26,088 bases of DNA from Clostridiales bacterium (GTDB lineage Bacteria > Bacillota_A > Clostridia > Christensenellales > Aristaeellaceae). The translations under genes and the position numbers were made by a program. The notes below the pieces were generated by a model. That model ran no database searches and was not told where the DNA came from. It was given only the letters and a program-made list of their open reading frames with translations. Of the stretch, positions 21,879 to 26,088 are shown piece after piece. Each line of letters begins with the position of its first letter. Within the stretch, counting starts at the first letter, position 1. The DNA lies in contig JAAYZL010000265.1 of assembly GCA_012514855.1 (NCBI GenBank), positions 1-26,088 on the forward strand. The letters are read 5' to 3'.

Positions 21879-22175
21879 TCACGGCGTGACGGAGGGCAGG
21901 TTTCCGAGGTTGTTTCGCTCGCTTCCGTCCGGCAGCGACTTCAGGTATTCGGCTCCGTTGCGGGTCGCGACGCCGACGCCCCGGATGCCTCCCTGCCGGG
22001 CGAGGCGTATGCCGTCCTCCTTGTTCAACGTGCGGCCGTCCGACAGCCGGTAGCCGGTGATGCGCCCGCGCTCCTTCACCAGCGCGGTGATCCGCCGGGC
22101 GTCCGCGTTCGGCTCGGGGATGTCTTTGAGCGTCGGCATAGGCAGGCTCGACGGATCGGGATTTTTTTCGGGCAT
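21879..22175 (-). CDS. DUF3892 domain-containing small protein
   Basis: A 98-residue soluble protein with a DUF3892-like core (about 26-98): RRITALVKERGRITGYRLSDG, then EDGIRLARQGGIRGVGVATR and YLKSLPDGSERNNLGNLP. The N-terminal 20 residues are proline-rich and probably disordered. GGAGGT lies ten bases before the ATG. Such proteins are common in Clostridia and have no known function. The preceding 230 bp hold a pair of GCCCGGGC palindromes (22284-22291 and 22302-22309) that can form a hairpin, but no clear promoter for this gene. Confidence 0.75.
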   Translation of the reverse strand: MPEKNPDPSSLPMPTLKDIPEPNADARRITALVKERGRITGYRLSDGRTLNKEDGIRLARQGGIRGVGVATRNGAEYLKSLPDGSERNNLGNLPSVTP

Positions 22176-22329
22176 TGAAAATCGACCTCCGTTCGGATTT
22201 TTCCGTCCGCGCTTATTCTGTGCAGCGCGGGACCGGGTATCCGCATGGAGTTCGGCTGTTCGTTTTTTTCGCCGTGCGGGCGCGCCCGGGCTTCGGAATC
22301 CGCCCGGGCCGTCCTCTTTGAATCCGTCG

Positions 22330-22358
22330 TTGCGCTCCGATGATACAAATAGTATAAT
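22330..22358 (+). promoter_or_regulatory. Promoter of the MmcQ/YjbR-family gene
   Basis: TTGCGC at 22330-22335, 17 bases, TATAAT at 22353-22358. The start would lie near 22365, about 45 bases before the coding start, with AGGAGG in the leader. Confidence 0.65.
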
Positions 22359-22411
22359 GGCGGAAAGGCGCGCCTGTCGAGGCGTGGATTGAGGGACAGG
22401 AGGCGACCGCC

Positions 22412-22783
22412 ATGACCCGCCGGGAGCTCATCGACTTCTGCCTGACGTTCCCCGCCGCCTACGAGGACTATCCGTTCGACGACATCGCGGACGGCGATGC
22501 GTGGACGGTCATGCGCCACCGCGCGAACAGGAAGTCCTTCGCGCTGATTTACGAGCGGCACGGCAAGCTGTGCGTGAACCTCAAATGCGAGCCGCTCGAA
22601 GCGGACCTCCTTCGGCAGGCGTTTGAGGACGTAATGCCCGCCTACCACATGAACAAGGTGCATTGGAACACCGTCGCGCTCGGCGGCGACGTGCCGGTGA
22701 AGCAGTTGAAGCGGATGATTACCCGCAGCTATGAGCTGATTCGGCCGAAGGCGGGGAAGCGCCCCGGCAACGGAGCCCGCTGA
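22412..22783 (+). CDS. MmcQ/YjbR family protein
   Basis: A 123-residue protein of the MmcQ/YjbR family (CyaY-like fold, reported as DNA-binding). Family marks are the N-terminal LIDFCLTFPAAYEDYPF, the central WTVMRHRANRKSFALIYERHGKLCVNLKC, and MPAYHMNKVHWNTVALGGDVP with SYELIRPK near the end. AGGAGG lies eight to nine bases before the ATG. It is monocistronic, with its own promoter and a terminator at 22810-22834. Biological role unknown. Confidence 0.9.
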   Translation: MTRRELIDFCLTFPAAYEDYPFDDIADGDAWTVMRHRANRKSFALIYERHGKLCVNLKCEPLEADLLRQAFEDVMPAYHMNKVHWNTVALGGDVPVKQLKRMITRSYELIRPKAGKRPGNGAR

Positions 22784-22809
22784 GCCGGAAGCCGCGCAGC
22801 GGCAGCTCG

Positions 22810-22834
22810 GCAGGGAAATACGGGCCCTGCTTTT
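22810..22834 (+). terminator. Terminator after the MmcQ/YjbR-family gene
   Basis: GCAGGG at 22810-22815 pairs with CCCTGC at 22825-22830, followed by TTTT at 22831-22834. It begins 27 bp after the stop codon. The stem is short and the U-run modest. Confidence 0.65.
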
Positions 22835-22909
22835 CCCGCGACGCGCCTTGACAGCGATTTCGTCAATCGGCGCTGCAATGATCGCGCGTTTTGCTCAATG
22901 GAGCACGCG

Positions 22910-24376
22910 TCAAATGCATCTGCCCAGGAACAACACTGCCAGAAAGAGCAGCAATAGCAGCAGGACGGCGATCAGCACGACGGCAGCGGTCGACGCAGCA
23001 GCAACGGCGACCTCGGCGGCGCCGGATTTGGCCTCGTCGTAGGCGGAGGCGGCGGTCACGACGAGGGTTCGGGAGGTCTCCGTCCCGGAGATCATGAGAA
23101 GCCCCGCGTCGCTGATGGTCGTACCCGCGCGCCCGTTTTCGACCCTCCATTGAACCTCCTGCGGCGGGTAGTACGCGCCCTCCACGCGCGCGGAAAACTG
23201 CACGGTAGAGCCCCGCTCCGCCCGGACGGACGAGGGGGTGACGATCACTCCGGTCACGACCGGCTCGACGCGCTGCAGAAGCATCGCGTTGTCGTTGTTC
23301 GCCTCGACGGTTCCGCTCGCGCGGTAGACCGATTCGCCGGTGTCGACCTCGACGGCCGCCTCGTCGGCCTCCGGCATCCACAGGTACAGCTTCCCTTCCG
23401 CGTCGGTGATCGCGGTGAACGCCTCGCCGCCGTCCAGCGAGCAGGTCACATCCGCGCTCGCCACCGGCGGCGTGCCCACCGTGGCGGTCACGAGGTGCAC
23501 AATCGTACCCGCGCTCCATACGGCGTAGGGCGGCTGGTGCGCGTGGAACGATCCGCCGAAGTAAAACACGGCCTCGTGGATGGAAAAATCGGCTATGCCG
23601 CCGTACGACTCGAGGTTCCCGGAGTAGATTTCGATGGTCGTTCCGCCGAACCCGCCCTGAAGCGCGTATGAGCCGCCCGTCATGATCAGCCTTCCGCCCG
23701 CGACCACGGGATGTCCGAAGGAGCCGGAGGAAAGGATTCCGCTGGACGACCCATGCGCCGCGAGCGTGCCGCCCTTCACCGTGAGCCACCCTTGCTCGTC
23801 GACTCCGTATCGCGTGCCCGTCAGGGTCAGCGTGCTGTTGAGATTCGTGCCGCCCGGCGCCTTGTCGACGGTGAGCCTTCCTTCGTCGATCCAGAGGTTC
23901 GATTCGGCGCCGCCCGTGTCCCCGGCGATGCTGCTGTCGTCCTTGAGAAGCAGCGTGTTTCCGTCGTGCGTATCCGATACGCGGATCGCCGACAGGCTGG
24001 TTTCGCGGTTGTCGATGACGACGCCCTCGAGCGTCAGCACCCCGCCGCTTCGGATCTCGCAGGTGAACCCGGCGATGGTCGCGCCCGGGCGGCCCCGGAG
24101 CCAGCCGGTCTTAGCGGAGAGGTCGAGCGCTGTCGCGGCGGGCAGCGTCCCGTCGACCTCGATGGCGATCTGGAAGCCGCTTCCCGCGGGCAGGGCGTTC
24201 GCGGCGACGATCGCTGCCTCGAGCGTGCCGTCGCCGCTGCTTCCGGTCGACGTGACCGTGTACACAACCGTTTCCTCGCCCACCGCGCCGGTCTGCGAGA
24301 GCAGCAGAAGGACGATCAAAAGCGCGGCCAGCCGCTTCCGGACGCCCGCACCGCTGCTATTTGAAAATGGATGCAT
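22910..24376 (-). CDS. Secreted, C-terminally membrane-anchored protein with solenoid-like and Ig-like (Big_2) regions
   Basis: A 488-residue cell-surface protein of unknown function. The signal peptide has RKRLAALLIVLLLLSQ and a likely cleavage near AVGEE. Residues about 40-300 contain short Gly/Thr/Ser-rich strands such as GGVLTLEGVVIDN, GRLIMTGGSYALQGG and IEIYSGNLES, resembling a beta-solenoid. A segment near 300-355 contains VTCSLDGGEAFTAITDAEGKLY. A Big_2-like Ig domain covers about 365-445 (VTGVIVTPSSVRAERGSTVQF to LVVTAAS). The protein ends in a long hydrophobic helix and the residues GRCI, with no LPXTG, so it is anchored by a tail helix. The start is uncertain: ATG 24376, a TTG at 24388, or a GTG nearer the signal core. 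No good promoter was found. Confidence 0.75.
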   Translation of the reverse strand: MHPFSNSSGAGVRKRLAALLIVLLLLSQTGAVGEETVVYTVTSTGSSGDGTLEAAIVAANALPAGSGFQIAIEVDGTLPAATALDLSAKTGWLRGRPGATIAGFTCEIRSGGVLTLEGVVIDNRETSLSAIRVSDTHDGNTLLLKDDSSIAGDTGGAESNLWIDEGRLTVDKAPGGTNLNSTLTLTGTRYGVDEQGWLTVKGGTLAAHGSSSGILSSGSFGHPVVAGGRLIMTGGSYALQGGFGGTTIEIYSGNLESYGGIADFSIHEAVFYFGGSFHAHQPPYAVWSAGTIVHLVTATVGTPPVASADVTCSLDGGEAFTAITDAEGKLYLWMPEADEAAVEVDTGESVYRASGTVEANNDNAMLLQRVEPVVTGVIVTPSSVRAERGSTVQFSARVEGAYYPPQEVQWRVENGRAGTTISDAGLLMISGTETSRTLVVTAASAYDEAKSGAAEVAVAAASTAAVVLIAVLLLLLLFLAVLFLGRCI

Positions 24377-24603
24377 CTCTTTCACCAACTATATCATGCA
24401 CACCTCGCGCAAGGTGCTTATCCCGGACCATAGTATGCCGGGCGGCGCGGAGTGTTACGGCGCACCGCAGAGCATTGCCTTGACGCGACGGCAGGCACGC
24501 GTTCGCCCTGACGACATTCAATGTCGGTATTTCTCCTTCGATCCCGTCGCGGGGAATCTGGCGTTCGAGCGCTCGTTTGAAGCAAAGAAAACATTTTTGA
24601 TAT

Positions 24604-24628
24604 ATAAAAAACCCACCCAAAGGCGGGT
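24604..24628 (-). terminator. Strong terminator directly after the truncated tRNA-Val copy
   Basis: On the minus strand ACCCGCC (24628-24622) pairs with GGTGGGT (24617-24611), with one G-U pair and a short loop, followed by TTTTTT. It begins immediately after the CCA end of the tRNA remnant, as expected for a former tRNA gene's own terminator. Confidence 0.8.
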
Positions 24629-24690
24629 TGGTGGTCTGTACTGGGCTCGAACCAGTGACCCCATCGATGTGAACGATGTGCTCTACCCAT
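24629..24690 (-). pseudogene. Truncated tRNA-Val(CAC) copy, 3' part only
   Basis: On the minus strand the sequence folds as the 3' three-quarters of a tRNA. It has part of the D-loop (GGGTA), the D-stem 3' strand GAGC, anticodon stem CATCG/CGATG with loop TTCACAT (anticodon CAC, valine), variable GGGTC, T-stem ACTGG/CCAGT with loop TTCGAGC, acceptor strand ACAGACC, discriminator A and encoded CCA. The matching 5' acceptor strand (GGTCTGT) and D-stem 5' strand are absent: the 22 bases upstream read ATGTGCTACGACCACAT before GGGTA and do not pair. It is therefore not a working tRNA. Its 3' 53 bases recur at 26036-26088 with one mismatch. Confidence 0.8.
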
Positions 24691-24714
24691 GTGGTCGTAG
24701 CACATAGAAATATC

Positions 24715-24739
24715 AACACAGAGAACCGTTCCCTGTGTT
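24715..24739 (-). terminator. Hairpin after the LRR gene, possible terminator
   Basis: In the minus-strand transcript AACACAGGGAAC (24739-24728) pairs with GUUCUCUGUGUU (24726-24715) over 12 positions with one G-U pair around a single central base. It lies 28 bp after the LRR stop codon, and GAUAUUUCUAU follows, a weak U-rich tail. Confidence 0.55.
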
Positions 24740-24767
24740 ACTATCAACTCTATATCAAACGGATACC

Positions 24768-25598
24768 CTACCCGATGACCGTATAGGGCAGGCTTTGGGC
24801 TTGGGCAAATTGATGCGCGTACGACCCCTCGTAAACATGCAGGTTTATGTTGGGGCTCTTTAAGAATGCGTCGCTCGCGATTTCCTGAACGCTTGCAGGA
24901 ACCGAAACCCGGCCAAGGCTCGAACAGCCGGCAAAGGCATATTGGGCGATATTCGTCACGCCGTCGGGGATTTCGATGGTTTCAAGGCTAAGGCAATTAA
25001 GGAACACGCCTTCATCAATTAGGGTGATTCCCGGCGGCAGGCGGATGCTCCGCATGCTCTGGCAGTACGTGAACGAACACGCCTGGATGTACTCTACGCT
25101 GTCGGGCAAATAGACATCCGTAAGACCTGTGCAGGCATAGAGCGAATTTTGCTGCAGCCCGACAAGGGTATCGGGGAACACGATCCCGGTAAGGCTTTGG
25201 CAAAAGGAAAACGCGCCCATGCCGATGTATGTGACGGGATAACCGCCAAGAACAGTTGGGAGGGTCAATTCCGACTCCGTGCCGGTATATTTGAGGATTC
25301 CGGCTTCATTGTAACGGGAAGAAACCATGAATTCAAAATCACCGTATACCTGTCTTATCCCCGTCATGTCAACGGCCTGCCCTCCGGAGACGGATGCCGG
25401 AGGGGTGGTTTCCTGCGCCGGCGGCGGCGTTGCCGCGGCTTGCGTCTGGTCGTCGGCCAGCCCTTCATATGCTTTGTACAGGTCGGCAAGCCAGTCCTGC
25501 GCCGACCCCGCAACGGCCGTGGTCATCAATACCAAGGACAGGGCAAGGACCACGGCGGCAAAAACCGCGGCCTTGGCGGGTATTGTTTGGTTTTTCAT
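24768..25598 (-). CDS. BspA-type leucine-rich repeat (LRR_5) secreted protein
   Basis: A 276-residue exported protein. An N-terminal hydrophobic segment (about 8-30) acts as signal peptide or anchor, followed by a Pro/Thr/Ala/Gln-rich linker (about 50-75). From residue 125 there are five exact 23-residue LRR_5 repeats starting at 125, 148, 171, 194 and 217, of the form IxxxxFxxCxxLxxIxIPxxVxx, plus a degenerate sixth. A cysteine sits at the ninth position of each repeat (133, 156, 179, 202, 225). BspA-type proteins are surface adhesins or extracellular binding proteins in many gut and oral bacteria. AGGAGG precedes the ATG, and a consensus promoter is at 25744-25772. Base composition is visibly lower in GC than neighbouring genes, which suggests transfer. 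Confidence 0.88.
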   Translation of the reverse strand: MKNQTIPAKAAVFAAVVLALSLVLMTTAVAGSAQDWLADLYKAYEGLADDQTQAAATPPPAQETTPPASVSGGQAVDMTGIRQVYGDFEFMVSSRYNEAGILKYTGTESELTLPTVLGGYPVTYIGMGAFSFCQSLTGIVFPDTLVGLQQNSLYACTGLTDVYLPDSVEYIQACSFTYCQSMRSIRLPPGITLIDEGVFLNCLSLETIEIPDGVTNIAQYAFAGCSSLGRVSVPASVQEIASDAFLKSPNINLHVYEGSYAHQFAQAQSLPYTVIG

Positions 25599-26009
25599 TC
25601 AGGCGCCTCCTATTCTGTCCGGGCAGTCTGGCAACGTCGGCGGCAGCTTGCGGTCGGGCATGCTCAAGTGCGTCGGTTGTTTGCACTTCGTCGTCGTCGC
25701 AGTCAATGAACTTTTCGGGAGGTGCCAGTCAAGCTATGGTCTCATTGTACTGGTAAAGATTGGCGATGTCAAGCGATTATTGAACCGAAATACCGATCGA
25801 TATGCGATTACCCTCCTGAAAAGGGCATCATGATCCGCCGCGCTTTTACGCTGGCGCAAGGGATGCGGAACCTCATGCGGCTGCTGATGCGAGCACAAGG
25901 GATACCTGCTCCAAAATGAAGAAAATGAAGGGGGATTACCGCATATTTTTAATGATTTTGGCCTGAATTGAGCCGTTTGATGCCCCGTTTTTTTATATCT
26001 AAGCAGAAA
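25599..26009. other. AT-richer intergenic region upstream of the LRR gene
   Basis: About 410 bp between the LRR gene and the tRNA-Val terminator. It holds the LRR promoter (25744-25772) and a leader of about 140 bases that can form a small AAGTGC/GCACTT stem. A 29-codon open frame at 25830-25919 on the plus strand has AAAAGGG upstream but no recognisable product. No integrase, inverted-repeat ends or RNA gene was found. Confidence 0.5.
25744..25772 (-). promoter_or_regulatory. Promoter of the LRR gene
   Basis: Minus strand: TTGACA (25772-25767), 17 bases, TACAAT (25749-25744). It predicts a leader of about 140 bases before the ATG, longer than for the other genes in the window. Confidence 0.75.
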
Positions 26010-26035
26010 CAATCCGTCCCTTTCGAGACGGATTG
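26010..26035 (-). terminator. Terminator of the tRNA-Val gene at the right edge
   Basis: On the minus strand CAATCCGTC (26035-26027) pairs with GACGGATTG (26018-26010) over 9 bp, with a short loop, followed by TTTCTGCTT. It begins directly after the tRNA CCA end and is unrelated in sequence to the terminator of the other tRNA copy. Confidence 0.75.
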
Positions 26036-26088
26036 TGGTGGTCTGTACTGGACTCGAACCAGTGACCCCATCGATGTGAACGATGTGC
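26036..26088 (-). tRNA. tRNA-Val(CAC), 3' part; continues beyond the window
   Basis: The last 53 bases of the window are, on the minus strand, the anticodon arm (loop TTCACAT, anticodon CAC), variable loop, T-arm ACTGG-TTCGAGT-CCAGT, acceptor strand ACAGACC, discriminator A and encoded CCA of a valine tRNA. The 5' part lies past 26088, so completeness cannot be judged. It differs from the copy at 24629-24690 at one position, in the T-loop (T against C). Confidence 0.8.

Larger units (their letters stand above)
24629..26088. mobile_element. Segment bounded by duplicated tRNA-Val 3' ends (possible integrated element or its remnant)
   Basis: The same tRNA 3' end occurs in the same orientation at both ends, and each copy has its own, different terminator. 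Between them lie a BspA-type LRR gene and a more AT-rich stretch than the rest of the window. This is the pattern left when an element integrates at a tRNA 3' end: an intact tRNA at one end (its 5' part would lie beyond 26088) and a truncated copy at the other. No integrase is in the window, so a decayed element or a tandem tRNA duplication remain possible. Confidence 0.35.

Noticed and set aside
22284..22309. Two GCCCGGGC palindromes forming a hairpin
   Set aside because: They lie between divergent genes with no U-run, and GC palindromes are frequent at this base composition, so a function cannot be supported.
24629..24705. Complete functional tRNA-Val at the left copy
   Set aside because: The 5' acceptor strand (ATGTGCT) does not pair with ACAGACC and the D-stem 5' strand is missing.
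25830..25919. 29-codon plus-strand open frame rich in Arg and Met
   Set aside because: It has a weak ribosome site but no recognisable product and no promoter; too short to support from one sequence.
1..26088. CRISPR array, prophage, insertion sequence or biosynthetic cluster
   Set aside because: No regularly spaced repeats, transposase, phage structural genes or synthase modules were found.

Overview
The window looks like chromosomal DNA of a GC-rich (by eye about 65% GC) anaerobic Bacillota of the Clostridia, probably a gut or rumen lineage related to Christensenellales. The case rests on strong AGGAGG-type ribosome sites, consensus sigma-70/A promoters, a LytTR/GHKL two-component pair, a DUF3892 protein, a BspA-type leucine-rich repeat protein and two sugar ABC importers. 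No rRNA or housekeeping marker is present, so the placement is an inference.

Layout. (1) 1-1406, plus strand: the end of an OmpR/PhoB-type response regulator and its sensor kinase. (2) 8614-1410, minus strand: sugar operon A, in transcription order FGGY kinase, CUT1 solute-binding protein, two CUT1 permeases, amidohydrolase and an AraA/FucI-family isomerase. Its divergent DeoR-family regulator lies at 8769-9563. (3) 10918-9627, minus strand: operon B, a triosephosphate-isomerase paralog followed by a YjbQ-family protein. (4) 17499-10969, minus strand: sugar operon C, with CUT2 solute-binding protein, RbsA-type ATPase, two RbsC-type permeases, a sugar phosphate isomerase/epimerase-like TIM barrel and a Gfo/Idh/MocA oxidoreductase. 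Its divergent AraC-family regulator lies at 17591-18463. (5) 20540-18479, minus strand: a LytTR response regulator and GHKL kinase. (6) 20835-24376: small unlinked genes (DUF488, an atypical family-4-like uracil-DNA glycosylase, DUF3892, MmcQ/YjbR) and a large secreted, C-terminally anchored protein. (7) 24604-26088: a lower-GC stretch with a BspA-type LRR gene between two copies of the 3' part of a tRNA-Val(CAC) gene.

How the genes fit together. Positions 1410-18463 form a carbohydrate import and catabolism island. Operon A imports a sugar or glycoside through a CUT1 system that has no ATPase of its own, then isomerises and phosphorylates it. The amidohydrolase suggests an extra hydrolytic or decarboxylating step. 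Operon C imports a monosaccharide or polyol and oxidises and/or epimerises it. Operon B may handle a small phosphorylated product of one of these routes. No aldolase is present, so neither pathway is complete here and the substrates cannot be read from sequence alone.

The strongest non-coding signals are a 21-bp-period direct repeat between the AraC-family gene and its target promoter, an inverted repeat of TGTTTC half-sites between the DeoR-family gene and the kinase promoter, a 13-bp intercistronic hairpin after each solute-binding-protein gene, and the tRNA-Val 3'-end duplication around the LRR gene.
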